From contig NZ_JACSCH020000013.1 of NCBI RefSeq assembly GCF_014451325.2, positions 124,001-188,000 of the forward strand: 64,000 bases of DNA. Direction: 5' to 3'. This DNA comes from Streptomyces sp. CB02980 (GTDB lineage: Bacteria > Actinomycetota > Actinomycetes > Streptomycetales > Streptomycetaceae). The translations under genes and the position numbers were made by a program. Below the pieces are notes generated by a model. The model searched no databases. It saw nothing but the letters and a program-made list of their open reading frames with translations, and was not told where the DNA came from. Positions 45,386 through 53,873 of this stretch are shown here, one piece after another. Each line of letters starts with the position of its first letter. The first letter of the stretch is position 1.

Positions 45386-46759
45386 TCAGCCCGCCGCGCG
45401 GACCGCCGCCGTCGCCTTGCGGGCCGCGATCAGGACCGGGTCCCACACCGGCGAGAACGGCGGCGCGTACCCCAGGTCCAGGGCCGTCATCCGCTCCACC
45501 GTCATCCCCGCCGTCAGCGCCACGGCCGCGATGTCCACCCGCTTCGCCGCGCCCTCCCGGCCCACGATCTGCACCCCGAGCAGCCGCCCCGTGCGCCGCT
45601 CGGCCAGCATCTTCACCGTCATCGCCGCGGCCCCCGGGTAGTACCCGGCCCGGCTCGTCGACTCCACGGTCACCGTCACGTACCGCAGCCCCACCTCCCG
45701 CGCGTCCTTCTCCCGCAGGCCGGTCCGGGCGAGCTCCAGGTCGCAGACCTTGGACACCGCCGTGCCCACGACCCCCGGGAACGTCGCGTAGTCGCCGCCG
45801 ACGTTGGACCCGATGACCTGGCCGTGCTTGTTCGCGTGCGTCCCCAGCGGCACGTACCGCTCGCGGCCCGAGACCAGGTCAAGGACCTCCACGCAGTCAC
45901 CGCCCGCCCAGATGTCCTCGTGGCCGCGGACCCGCATCGCCAGATCGGTGAGCAGTCCGCCGTGCGCCCCCAGGGGCAGCCCCGCCGCGCGGGCGAGCGA
46001 GGTCTCCGGCACCACACCCATGCCCAGGACGACCACGTCCGCCGGATACTCGGCCTCCTCCGTCGCCACCGCCCTGACCCGGCCGTCCTCGCCGGTGAGG
46101 ACCTTCGTGACCTCCGCCGACGCGACCGTCGTGATCCCCAGACCGTCCATCGCCCGGTGCACCAGACGGCCCATGTCCGGGTCCAGGGTCGCCATCGGCT
46201 GTTCGCCCCGGTGCAGGACCGTCACCTCGTAGCCCCGGTTGAGGAGAGCCTCGGCCATCTCCACGCCGATGTAGCCCGCGCCGACCACGACCGCCCGCCG
46301 CCCCGGCACCGCGTCCAGCGAGTCGAGCAGCGCCTGCCCGTCGTCCAGGGTCTGCACCCCGTGCACCCCGGGGGCGTCGATCCCCGGCAGCGCCGGCCGC
46401 TTGGGCCGGGCGCCCGTCGCGACCACCAGCTTGTCGAAGCCCGTCCAGGTCTCCGTACCGGCCTCCAGGTCCCGCGCGAGGACCCGGCGGCCTGGCACGT
46501 CGATCGCCGTCACCTCCGTCCGCATCCGCAGGTCGATGGCGCGTGCCCGGTGTTCCCCGGGGGAGCGCGCGATCAGCTTGTCGCGCGTGGCGACGTCACC
46601 GCCGACCCAGTACGGGATGCCGCAGGCCGAGTACGAGGAGAAGTGACCGCGCTCGAACGCGACGATCTCCAGCTCCTCCGGCCCCTTGAGCCTGCGCGCC
46701 TGCGACGCGGCGGACATCCCCGCCGCGTCGCCACCGATGACCACCAGTCTTTGACTCAC
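45386..46759 (-). CDS. FAD-dependent pyridine nucleotide-disulfide oxidoreductase, CoA-disulfide-reductase-like
   Basis: 457 residues from GTG 46759; a more upstream TTG (46789) is less likely. FAD-binding GG-x-AAG-x-S (VIGGDAAGMSAASQARR), then a single catalytic Cys in SYSACGIPYWVGG. NAD(P)-binding follows (VVVGAGYIGVEMAEALLNRG), with the FAD Asp in DIWAGGDCVEV and a dimerisation domain. The lone Cys in SxxCGIP is typical of CoA-disulfide reductases and NADH oxidases/peroxidases rather than CxxxxC disulfide reductases. There is no rhodanese domain. It may reduce CoA disulfide or peroxide. It lies 67 bp downstream of the DUF4349 gene. Confidence 0.88.
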   Translation of the reverse strand: MSQRLVVIGGDAAGMSAASQARRLKGPEELEIVAFERGHFSSYSACGIPYWVGGDVATRDKLIARSPGEHRARAIDLRMRTEVTAIDVPGRRVLARDLEAGTETWTGFDKLVVATGARPKRPALPGIDAPGVHGVQTLDDGQALLDSLDAVPGRRAVVVGAGYIGVEMAEALLNRGYEVTVLHRGEQPMATLDPDMGRLVHRAMDGLGITTVASAEVTKVLTGEDGRVRAVATEEAEYPADVVVLGMGVVPETSLARAAGLPLGAHGGLLTDLAMRVRGHEDIWAGGDCVEVLDLVSGRERYVPLGTHANKHGQVIGSNVGGDYATFPGVVGTAVSKVCDLELARTGLREKDAREVGLRYVTVTVESTSRAGYYPGAAAMTVKMLAERRTGRLLGVQIVGREGAAKRVDIAAVALTAGMTVERMTALDLGYAPPFSPVWDPVLIAARKATAAVRAAG

Positions 46760-46826
46760 CTCTCCATTTTGGGCTCGGTTCGCCTCCAAAGTGCCAAAGC
46801 CGGAGGAACAGCCGCGCCCCTTCGGC

Positions 46827-47861
46827 TCACTCGCCGGTGCCGGGGGTGTCGGGCGTCTCCGGGGGTACGGAGGCTCCCGCGGCGTTGCGGCGGGCGGCGG
46901 GGACGGCGGGCGGGGCCTCCGGCGGGGCCGCCGGGTGGGCGTCCGTGCGCTTGGCGCGGCGGGGGCGGACGACGTGGCGCCACACGAGGTAGGCGATCAG
47001 GGCCACGGCCAGCCACGGCGCCAGGGCCGCGAGGACGACGACGGCCCAGGAGACCGCGCCGACCAGGGCGTTCCAGCCGCCGCTCAGGGCGTCACCGAAA
47101 CCGGGGCGGCCCTCCTCCTCGTTCTCCTCGGCCCGCGGCTTCTCCTTCTGCGACAGCTCCAGGGTGATCGTCGCCAGCGACGTCTTGTCCCTCAGGGAGG
47201 ACTGCTGGGCCAGCAGCGACTCCAGGTCCGCCTGCCGGCGGCTGAGTTCGCCCTCCAGGGTCACCACGTCGGTCAGCTTCTCGGCCCGCTCCATCAGGGC
47301 CCGCACCCGCGCCACGCTCGCGCGCTGGGTGGCGATCCGGCTCTCCACGTCCACCACCTGCTCGGTGACGTCCTTGGCGTCGGCCTTGCGGGCCAGCAGC
47401 TTGCCCGTGCCGGCGAGCTCGGTGAGGACGGAGTCGTACCGCTCCTGCGGCACCCGCAGCACGACGCGGGAGGTGACGTACCCGTCGTCGAGCCGCTCCG
47501 TCGACTCGTTCTCGACGTGCCCGCCCGCGCCTGCCGTCACGTCGCGCGCCGTGACCAGGGCCTTCGTCACATCGCCGACCTCCACCGAGAGCGAGGCCGT
47601 ACGGATGACGTGCTGCTGCGCGGGGGCCTTCGAGGGCGCGGACGGGGCCTTCTCGGCGCCCGATCCGGCGTAGCCGTCGGCGGCGCCCTGCGCCGCCGTG
47701 TCGCCCTTGGCGTCCGCGGGCCCCGCCGCGCTCAGGTCGCGCTTGGCGTCCCCGGCCGTGTCGACGCCGCCGGCCCCGCAGCCGGTCAGCACCAGCGCGG
47801 CCGTGAGCAGGGCCGCGCCCGCCGCCGCCCGCGTTCTCGCCGTCGTACGTGAGCTCCGCAT
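46827..47861 (-). CDS. DUF4349 membrane-anchored lipoprotein
   Basis: 344 residues from ATG 47861, preceded by GGGGGA. A lipoprotein signal peptide ends at LVLTGC. An Ala/Gly/Lys-rich linker leads to the DUF4349 domain (IRTASLSVEVGDVTKALVTARDV, SRVVLRVPQERYDSVLTEL, VTEQVVDVESRIATQRASVARV). A heptad-rich coiled coil follows to about residue 240. Near residues 265-295 there is a membrane segment (WAVVVLAALAPWLAVALIAYLVW) followed by a basic, Pro/Ala-rich tail. It is therefore lipid-anchored outside with the C-terminus inside. The function of DUF4349 is unknown. It is divergent from hemY. Confidence 0.88.
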   Translation of the reverse strand: MRSSRTTARTRAAAGAALLTAALVLTGCGAGGVDTAGDAKRDLSAAGPADAKGDTAAQGAADGYAGSGAEKAPSAPSKAPAQQHVIRTASLSVEVGDVTKALVTARDVTAGAGGHVENESTERLDDGYVTSRVVLRVPQERYDSVLTELAGTGKLLARKADAKDVTEQVVDVESRIATQRASVARVRALMERAEKLTDVVTLEGELSRRQADLESLLAQQSSLRDKTSLATITLELSQKEKPRAEENEEEGRPGFGDALSGGWNALVGAVSWAVVVLAALAPWLAVALIAYLVWRHVVRPRRAKRTDAHPAAPPEAPPAVPAARRNAAGASVPPETPDTPGTGE

Positions 47862-48027
47862 CGAGTCCCCCCAGGGGTGGTAGGTGTTGCCGGTTCGACG
47901 TACGAGCCCACCGATCGGGTTGCCCTCCGGCGGTAGCGATGCGGTCACGGTCCGGCCTCGGAACGGAAGCGGGCGGAAGAGGGAGCCTCGGAACCGGAGC
48001 CGATGGGCGATTTGAGAGAGTGGTCCC

Positions 48028-49491
48028 ATGAACGCGGACACCACGGGACACCACGCCGGGCCTCATGTCGTCGTCGCCGGAGGCGGTATCGCCGGACTCG
48101 CCGCCGCCCACCGGCTGGCCGTCGCCGGCCACCGGGTGACCCTCCTCGAAGCGGGGCCGCGGCTCGGCGGCAAGCTGCTCGCCGGGGAGATCGCGGGCGC
48201 CCCCGTGGACCTCGGCGCCGAGTCGCTGCTCGCCCGCCGCCCCGAGGCGGTCGCCCTCGCCCGGGCCGTCGGCCTCGGCGACCGGCTCCAGGCCCCCGGC
48301 ACGACCACCGCGTCCGTCTGGTCCCGGGGCGAGCTCGTCCCCATGCCCAAGGGCCACGTCATGGGCGTCCCCGGCGACGCCCACGCCGTCGAGGGACTGC
48401 TCTCCGCGGAGGGCGTCCGCCGGATCGGCCTCGACGCCGAACTGCCCCCGGCCGAGATCGGCGACGACATCGCCATCGGCGCGTACGTCGCCGCCCGCAT
48501 GGGCCACGAGGTCGTCGACCGGCTCGTGGAACCCCTCCTCGGCGGGGTGTACGCCGGTGACGCCTACCGCATCTCGATGAAGGCCGCCGTCCCCGCGCTC
48601 TTCGAGGCCGCCCGCACCCGGCCCACGCTCACCGCCGCCGTCCGCGCCGTCCAGCAGGCCGGGGCGGCCGTCCCCGCCGACGCGGCGGGCGCCGCCACCG
48701 GCCTCGGCGGCACCGTCTTCCTCGGCGTCGACGGCGGTGTCGGCACCCTGCCCGGCGCCGTCGCCGACGCGATCCGCGCCGCCGGCGGCGAGATCCTCAC
48801 CGACGCCCCCGTGACCGCGCTCCGCCGCACCGGGGCCACCGGCTGGCAGGTCGTCAGCGGCGACCGGGTCCTCACCGCCGACGCCGTCGTCCTCGCCACT
48901 CCCGCCGGCCCCGCCGCCGCGCTCCTCGCCCCGCACGCGCCCGCCGCCGCCGCCGAGCTCGACGCCATCGCGTACGCCTCCATGGCCCTGGTCACGCTAG
49001 CCTTCCGCCGCACCGACATGCCCGCCCTGTCGGGCTCGGGGTTCCTCGTGCCACCCGTCGACGGCCACACGATCAAGGCCTCCACCTTCTCCTCGCAGAA
49101 ATGGCAGTGGGTCACCGACGGCGCCCCCGACCTGTTCGTGCTGCGGACCTCCGTCGGCCGCCACGGTGAGGAGGACCAGGTCCACCGCGAGGACGCCGAC
49201 CTCGTCGCCGCCTCCCTCAAGGACCTCGCCGCCGCCATCGGACTCACCGCCCGGCCCGTCGCCACCACGGTCACCCGCTGGATGGGCGGCCTGCCGCAGT
49301 ACCCGGTCGGCCACCTCGCCCGGGTCGCCCGGGTCCGCGAGACCGTCGCCGCCCTCCCCGGACTGCGCGTCGCGGGCGCCGCGTACGACGGTGTCGGCAT
49401 CCCCGCCTGCATCGCCTCGGCCCATCGGGCGGCCGACGAGATCATCGCCACGTCGAAAAGGACCGACCCCGGTGCGGGGCACTCCCTGTGA
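48028..49491 (+). CDS. hemY: Coproporphyrinogen III / protoporphyrinogen oxidase
   Basis: 487 residues from ATG 48028. An FAD enzyme: dinucleotide-binding VVVAGGGIAGLAAAHRLAVAG, the ADLG-like VDLGAESLLARRP, the mid motif VEPLLGGVYAGD, and C-terminal LRVAGAAYDGVGIPACIASA. In actinobacteria this protein (CgoX) oxidises coproporphyrinogen III to coproporphyrin III. Its immediate neighbour hemQ starts at or just after the stop (18 bp, or a 4-bp overlap if GTG 49488 is used). This pairing is the coproporphyrin-dependent haem pathway. Length and motifs are normal. Confidence 0.95.
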   Translation: MNADTTGHHAGPHVVVAGGGIAGLAAAHRLAVAGHRVTLLEAGPRLGGKLLAGEIAGAPVDLGAESLLARRPEAVALARAVGLGDRLQAPGTTTASVWSRGELVPMPKGHVMGVPGDAHAVEGLLSAEGVRRIGLDAELPPAEIGDDIAIGAYVAARMGHEVVDRLVEPLLGGVYAGDAYRISMKAAVPALFEAARTRPTLTAAVRAVQQAGAAVPADAAGAATGLGGTVFLGVDGGVGTLPGAVADAIRAAGGEILTDAPVTALRRTGATGWQVVSGDRVLTADAVVLATPAGPAAALLAPHAPAAAAELDAIAYASMALVTLAFRRTDMPALSGSGFLVPPVDGHTIKASTFSSQKWQWVTDGAPDLFVLRTSVGRHGEEDQVHREDADLVAASLKDLAAAIGLTARPVATTVTRWMGGLPQYPVGHLARVARVRETVAALPGLRVAGAAYDGVGIPACIASAHRAADEIIATSKRTDPGAGHSL

Positions 49492-49508
49492 CGGGCGAGA
49501 ATAGGCGT

Positions 49509-50222
49509 ATGAGTGCGCCCGAAAAGATCCCGAACGCCGGTAAGAAGGCGAAGGACCTCAACGAGGTCATCCGCTACACCCTGTGGTCCGTCTTCAAGCT
49601 GCGCGACGTTCTCCCCGAGGACCGCGGCGGCTACGCCGACGAGGTCCAGGAGCTGTTCGACCAGCTCGCGGCCAAGGACATCACCGTCCGTGGCACGTAC
49701 GACCTCTCCGGTCTGCGCGCCGACGCCGACGTCATGATCTGGTGGCACGCCGAGACGAGCGACGAGCTCCAGGAGGCGTACAACCTCTTCCGCCGCACCC
49801 GCCTGGGCCGCGCCCTGGAGCCGGTCTGGTCGAACATGGCGCTGCACCGCCCCGCCGAGTTCAACAAGTCGCACATCCCGGCCTTCCTGGCCGACGAGAA
49901 CCCGCGCGACTACGTCTCGGTCTACCCCTTCGTGCGCTCCTACGACTGGTACCTGCTGCCGGACGAGGACCGCCGCCGGATGCTCGCCGACCACGGCAAG
50001 ATGGCCCGTGGCTACCCGGACGTCCGCGCCAACACGGTCGCCTCCTTCTCCCTCGGCGACTACGAGTGGCTCCTCGCCTTCGAGGCCGACGAGCTGCACC
50101 GCATCGTGGACCTCATGCGTCACCTGCGCGCCTCCGAGGCGCGGATGCACGTCCGCGAAGAGGTCCCGTTCTACACCGGTCGCCGCAAGAGCGTCGCCGA
50201 CCTGGTGGCGGGCCTGGCCTGA
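49509..50222 (+). CDS. hemQ: Coproheme decarboxylase (chlorite dismutase family)
   Basis: 237 residues from ATG 49509; GTG 49488 (GTGA over the hemY stop) would add seven residues and allow coupling. The chlorite-dismutase fold is evident: LNEVIRYTLWSVFKLRDVL, GTYDLSGLRADADVMIWWHA, the catalytic Tyr in YVSVYPFVRSYDWYLLP, the haem-ligand His in ADHGKMARGYP, and NTVASFSLGDYEWLLAFEAD. HemQ (ChdC) uses peroxide to decarboxylate coproheme III to haem b. It completes the haem pathway with HemE and HemY in this window. Confidence 0.96.
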   Translation: MSAPEKIPNAGKKAKDLNEVIRYTLWSVFKLRDVLPEDRGGYADEVQELFDQLAAKDITVRGTYDLSGLRADADVMIWWHAETSDELQEAYNLFRRTRLGRALEPVWSNMALHRPAEFNKSHIPAFLADENPRDYVSVYPFVRSYDWYLLPDEDRRRMLADHGKMARGYPDVRANTVASFSLGDYEWLLAFEADELHRIVDLMRHLRASEARMHVREEVPFYTGRRKSVADLVAGLA

Positions 50223-50344
50223 CGGCCGCACGAAAACCTGGTGGTGGCCCGGCTCCCGGCCGGGCGCGCCACCCCTCGACCCGGAAGATCAGACGGCAGG
50301 CGTGACCATTGCCTGCCGCGCCAGCGACACCGGGTCCGGCTCCG

Positions 50345-50372
50345 GGTGCGGCGCGCATACGCGCGCCGCACC
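50345..50372. terminator. Bidirectional terminator after hemQ
   Basis: Perfect 12-bp stem GGTGCGGCGCGC (50345-50356) with ATAC loop and complement (50361-50372), between hemQ and the converging membrane-protein gene. Confidence 0.82.
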
Positions 50373-50405
50373 GGCGTCCTTTCCGGGGCCTTCTCGCTGC
50401 CGGCC

Positions 50406-51149
50406 TCAGCCCCGGCCGCGCAGCGCCGCACGGAGCTCCGGCTCCAGGACCGCGGGTCCGCGCGTCGCGAGTGCCGTCAACGGATCGGTGGCCGAGAGCG
50501 CGGCGAGCAGCCGCTGCCCGGCCGGCGAGGCCCAGCGGGTGTACGGGTACACCTCGATCCGCCCGATCAGCAGACAGAGCCCCGACGCGAGCAGCGGCAG
50601 CGCGAACCCGGCGAGGACCGGGCCCCGTTCGGCGGCCGGCACGAGCAGCGCGGACACCGCCCCGAGAACCAGGCTCAGCAGGAAACCCGCCCGCACCACC
50701 CGCAGCCCGGCGGCGACCTCCCGCCGGCCCTCGGCGGACACGGCGAGCCCCCGTGCGACGAGCCGCTCCGCGAGCAGGTGTACGGAGTCGGCGGCGGCGA
50801 CCAGCGGACGTACGGCGGGAATCGGCGCCTGCCCCCGAGGGCCCAGGGCGCCGATCACGGCCCGCTCCAGCTCGTCCCCCGCGCAGGCGTCGGCGTCCAC
50901 GACCGTCGCCCAGCCGGTGCGGGCGAGCAGCAGCCGCCGTTCCCGGTGCATGGACACGAGGGTGAGATCGGTGACCCGCAGCGGCCCGCCGGCGAGGTAG
51001 GCCGCCTCGCCGACGGTGAGTTCGGACGCGCCCGCGGCGGACGCGTCACCGCGCGCCGGCCGGGCCGCCGCGAGCGTCGCCCGGCAGAGCCGCGCACAGC
51101 CGACACCGGCCACCACACACGCCACGAGCAGCAACGGAACCCAGACCAT
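50406..51149 (-). CDS. TIGR04222-like membrane protein
   Basis: 247 residues from ATG 51149; no strong ribosome binding site. The first segment (WVPLLLVACVVAGVGCARLC) is a membrane anchor. Then comes a soluble part (LTVGEAAYLAGGPLRVTDLTLVSM, RLLLARTGWATVVDAD), and later a membrane pair (GFLLSLVLGAVSALLVPAAE, VLAGFALPLLASGLCLLIG). The layout and the motif of an aa-rich domain opening EAAYLAGG resemble the TIGR04222 family represented by the next upstream gene (DRYEAAFLNGGPARVVDTAL). It lacks the Gly/Cys-rich tail. It lies 48 bp downstream of that gene and probably belongs to the same operon as the DUF692 gene. Function unknown. Confidence 0.75.
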   Translation of the reverse strand: MVWVPLLLVACVVAGVGCARLCRATLAAARPARGDASAAGASELTVGEAAYLAGGPLRVTDLTLVSMHRERRLLLARTGWATVVDADACAGDELERAVIGALGPRGQAPIPAVRPLVAAADSVHLLAERLVARGLAVSAEGRREVAAGLRVVRAGFLLSLVLGAVSALLVPAAERGPVLAGFALPLLASGLCLLIGRIEVYPYTRWASPAGQRLLAALSATDPLTALATRGPAVLEPELRAALRGRG

Positions 51150-51197
51150 GACCGAGTTGTACGGGAGGCGGGGCGGGCCCGCCACTCGAACGGGTGA

Positions 51198-52289
51198 TCA
51201 GCTGCTGGAGCTGGAACACGAACTCCCGCTGGAACTGGAGCTGGAGCACGAACTCCCGCTGGAGCTGGAGCACGAGCTTCCGCTGGAGCCGGAGCACGAA
51301 CTCCCGCCGCCGCAACCGGAGCCGCCCCCGGAACAGGACCCGGACGAGCACGACGAACCGGAGCCGCCGCCCGAGCAGGAACCTCCGCCCCCGCCCCCGC
51401 CACCCCCTCCGCCGCACGCACTGGTCCCCGCACACCACACGGTGGCCGCCGCGAAGTCGTCGCCGGCGTCCGAGGTGCCGTACCGGTGCTGCGCCACATG
51501 ACGCCGGCCGCCGCGTCCGCGCCGCCGGGGCGGCCCGTAGATCCGGGCGGCGGCCGCCAGCTGCTCCCGCAGCACCGGATCGGGCAGCGCCCGGAGCCCG
51601 TGCAGGGCCACCAGCAGGCCGGCGTCCGCGAGATGGGCGTGGGCCCGCCCGTACGCGAAGACCGCGCGCCGCCCGGCCGGGGTGATCTGCCGGGCGGTGA
51701 GCGACCCGCAGACGATGGCGGTGACCAGGGCGGCGAGCAGGATCGGCACCACCTTGAAGATGAACGGGACCGGCATCCCCGAGTCGGTGTCCAGGGTGGT
51801 GGCGAAGTCCACGACCGTGAGGACGATCGAGACCGGGAAGAGCGCGAATGCCGTGATGGCGAACACGCCGCACCACCGGGACGTGGTGCGCCGGGTCGCC
51901 GGATCGACGACGAGCCCGCGCACCGCGAGCCCGTCACCGATCTCCTGGACCGCCGGGTGCCGCATGACGGCCATCCGCAGGTGGTGCAGGGCCCCGTGCG
52001 GGGCGGCGGCGTGCTCCTGGAGCACGGCGCGCTCCACCGGGTCGTACGCGACGGGGCGGACGATCGCCACGATGCCGGGGCCGCCGATCGCCAGCCTGCC
52101 GTCCGCCTGGAGGGCGGTCAGGGCGGTGTCGACGACCCTGGCGGGGCCGCCGTTGAGGAAGGCGGCCTCGTACCGGTCGTGGACCGGTCCGCCGGGTCCC
52201 CCGCGGGTCCGGACGACCCGGGTGACGAGCGCCGTGATGCCGGCGATGCCGGCGAGGTAGTAGAGCGCGACCAGGACGTTCACGAGCAC
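51198..52289 (-). CDS. TIGR04222-type membrane protein with Gly/Ser/Cys-rich tail
   Basis: About 363 residues from GTG 52289, which lies 1 bp after the stop of the DUF692 gene; GTG 52283 (GAGG 5 nt upstream) is an alternative. One membrane segment (NVLVALYYLAGIAGITALV) is followed by a soluble domain (DRYEAAFLNGGPARVVDTAL, DGRLAIGGPGIVAIV), then two membrane segments (FAITAFALFPVSIVLTVV, VVPILLAALVTAIVCGS). The last ~75 residues are almost only Gly, Ser and Cys, with a run of 11 Gly and then repeating SSC/GSSC. Ten Cys occur in the last ~85 residues. The predicted topology puts this tail in the cytoplasm with the DUF692 enzyme. Because MNIO enzymes modify Cys in RiPP precursors, this tail may be the substrate; that is inference. 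Confidence 0.88.
   Translation of the reverse strand: MLVNVLVALYYLAGIAGITALVTRVVRTRGGPGGPVHDRYEAAFLNGGPARVVDTALTALQADGRLAIGGPGIVAIVRPVAYDPVERAVLQEHAAAPHGALHHLRMAVMRHPAVQEIGDGLAVRGLVVDPATRRTTSRWCGVFAITAFALFPVSIVLTVVDFATTLDTDSGMPVPFIFKVVPILLAALVTAIVCGSLTARQITPAGRRAVFAYGRAHAHLADAGLLVALHGLRALPDPVLREQLAAAARIYGPPRRRGRGGRRHVAQHRYGTSDAGDDFAAATVWCAGTSACGGGGGGGGGGGSCSGGGSGSSCSSGSCSGGGSGCGGGSSCSGSSGSSCSSSSGSSCSSSSSSGSSCSSSSS
51200..51420. repeat. Low-complexity DNA encoding the Gly/Ser/Cys tail
   Basis: Short repeated units (for example GCTGGAGCTGGAGCACGAACT around 51206-51300) followed by a C-rich tract (51370-51415) encoding poly-Gly on the minus strand. Replication slippage could make the tail length vary. 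Confidence 0.7.
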
Positions 52290-52290
52290 C

Positions 52291-53736
52291 TCACTTCCGT
52301 ACCAGAGCGTGCCGGGCGGCCCGTACGAGACGGGCGGCGCGGCCCGGCGGGCGGCTGCCCGAACGGTCCTGCCACCACTCCGTGAGCCGCCGCCGCGCCG
52401 CCGGATCCTCCGGCCGCCCCGCGACAAGGAGATGCTCGGCGAAGTCGAGCGCGTCGCGGCGGTAGCCGCCGGTCATGGGCCGGGATCGGGCGTACGCGAG
52501 GAACGCCGGCCGGTAGCCCCTGCCCAGGATCTCGGGGAGCTCCGGCGCGACCTTGGCGACGACCCCGGCCCGCTTGGCCGCGAGCGCCCGGCTCTGCACG
52601 CCGAGCCGCCGGCTGTCGAAGCCCTCGGGTACGGGAGTCCCGGCGACGAGCGCGGACAACAGAGCGGCCTGAGCGACGGCGACGCGCTGCCGGGCACCGG
52701 GCGTGGGTGCGGGCGCGGTCTCCGGTACGGGGGCCACGGGTACCACCGGGGTGACGCTGGGCATCGGCCCACCGGAAACCCGAGCCCCGGCGCCGATGAG
52801 CAGCGCCCCCCGGGGCGCGCTCCTCGACGAGGGGGCGCCGTGCTGGTGGGCCGTGTCCGCTCGCTCCCGGACTTCGTCCGCGGGGACCCCCGTCCTCCCG
52901 GCGGAACGTGCGCCCACGGCGGTGATCGTCCTGCGGATCGCCCGCAGCTCGTCGGCCAACTCCTCCGCAGGCGGGAAGTCGTCGTCCCGCTCCAGCAGCA
53001 CGCCCGGCGGCGTCACCCGGGAGGCGAGGTCCGCCAGTACGTCGAGCACCGCGCCCGGCACGGGGTGCGCGTGCGTGTCGTGCCAGACCCCGTCCCGCTC
53101 GACACCCCCCGCCACGTGCACGTACGCGATCGCCTCCACCGGCAGCTCCGACAGGGCCCGCGCCGGGTCCTCGCCCCGGTTGACGTGGTTGGTGTGCAGA
53201 TTGGCGACGTCGATGAGGAGCCGTACCCCCGTACGCTCCACCAGCTCCGCCAGGAAGCGTCCCTCCGACATCTCCTCGCCCGGCCACGAGACGAGCGCCG
53301 CGATGTTCTCCAGGGCGAGCGGCACGGGCAGCGCGTCCTGCGCGATCCGTACGTTCTCGCAGAGCACGTCGAGCGCGTCCCAGGTCCTGGGTACGGGAAG
53401 CAGATGGCCCGCTTCGAGCTGCGGGGTCGCGGTCAGCGGCCCCCCGGCCCGGACGAACGCGATGTGTTCCGTGACCAGCGGCGCCCCGAGCGCCACCGCC
53501 TTCTCGCCGAGCGCGGCGAGCCGCGCCGGGTCGGGGCGGTCCGCGCCCCCGAGCCCCAGCGAGACGCCGTGCGGCACGACGGTGACGCCGCGCTCGCGCA
53601 GCCGCGCCAGGGAGTCGGGCAGATGGTCGGCGCAGATGTTCTCCGCGACGACCTCCACCCAGTCGATGCCGGACAGTCCCCCCACCGCGTCAGCGATCTC
53701 GGGACGCCAGCCGATGCCGATGCCGAGTTCCGTCAT
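52291..53736 (-). CDS. DUF692 (MNIO) family enzyme with SCO6045-like C-terminal domain
   Basis: 481 residues from ATG 53736, with AAGGAGG 4-5 nt upstream. Residues 1-~280 are the TIM-barrel DUF692/MNIO fold with the expected metal ligands: His in VVPHGVSLGLGG, Glu-His in VTEHIAF, Glu in ALENIAALVSW, Asp/Asn in LLIDVANLHTNHVN, His in YVHVAGG, DTHAHPV, and Glu in LLERDDDFPP. MNIO enzymes (MbnB, TglH and others) use two or three iron ions to oxidise cysteines of ribosomal peptides. A variable linker leads to a C-terminal ~110-residue helical domain (QAALLSALVAGTPVPEGFDSR, LGRGYRPAFLAYARSRP) found in the SCO6045 group. Its next gene encodes a Cys-rich tail protein. Partner and product are unknown. 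Confidence 0.92.
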   Translation of the reverse strand: MTELGIGIGWRPEIADAVGGLSGIDWVEVVAENICADHLPDSLARLRERGVTVVPHGVSLGLGGADRPDPARLAALGEKAVALGAPLVTEHIAFVRAGGPLTATPQLEAGHLLPVPRTWDALDVLCENVRIAQDALPVPLALENIAALVSWPGEEMSEGRFLAELVERTGVRLLIDVANLHTNHVNRGEDPARALSELPVEAIAYVHVAGGVERDGVWHDTHAHPVPGAVLDVLADLASRVTPPGVLLERDDDFPPAEELADELRAIRRTITAVGARSAGRTGVPADEVRERADTAHQHGAPSSRSAPRGALLIGAGARVSGGPMPSVTPVVPVAPVPETAPAPTPGARQRVAVAQAALLSALVAGTPVPEGFDSRRLGVQSRALAAKRAGVVAKVAPELPEILGRGYRPAFLAYARSRPMTGGYRRDALDFAEHLLVAGRPEDPAARRRLTEWWQDRSGSRPPGRAARLVRAARHALVRK

Positions 53737-53873
53737 GTCCCCCTCCTTCGGTCCTCAGTCACCCACGTGATGGCCCCGGCGGGAGCGTTCGAATCCCAGG
53801 AGGGTCACGTTCAGAGGTTGATTTGAGGTTCCATTCGGTCACGGCGAACGGAGGGGGTGTCAGGCGCTGAGGG

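Noticed and set aside
51016..51501. Plus-strand frame encoding ELEHELPLE-type acidic repeats and poly-Pro
   Set aside because: It is the complement of the Gly/Ser/Cys tail; the minus-strand gene has known family features, membrane segments and operon context, whereas this frame has no ribosome binding site.
53787..53802. GTTCGAATCCC, looking like a tRNA T-loop
   Set aside because: No matching T-stem, anticodon arm or acceptor stem could be folded on either strand.
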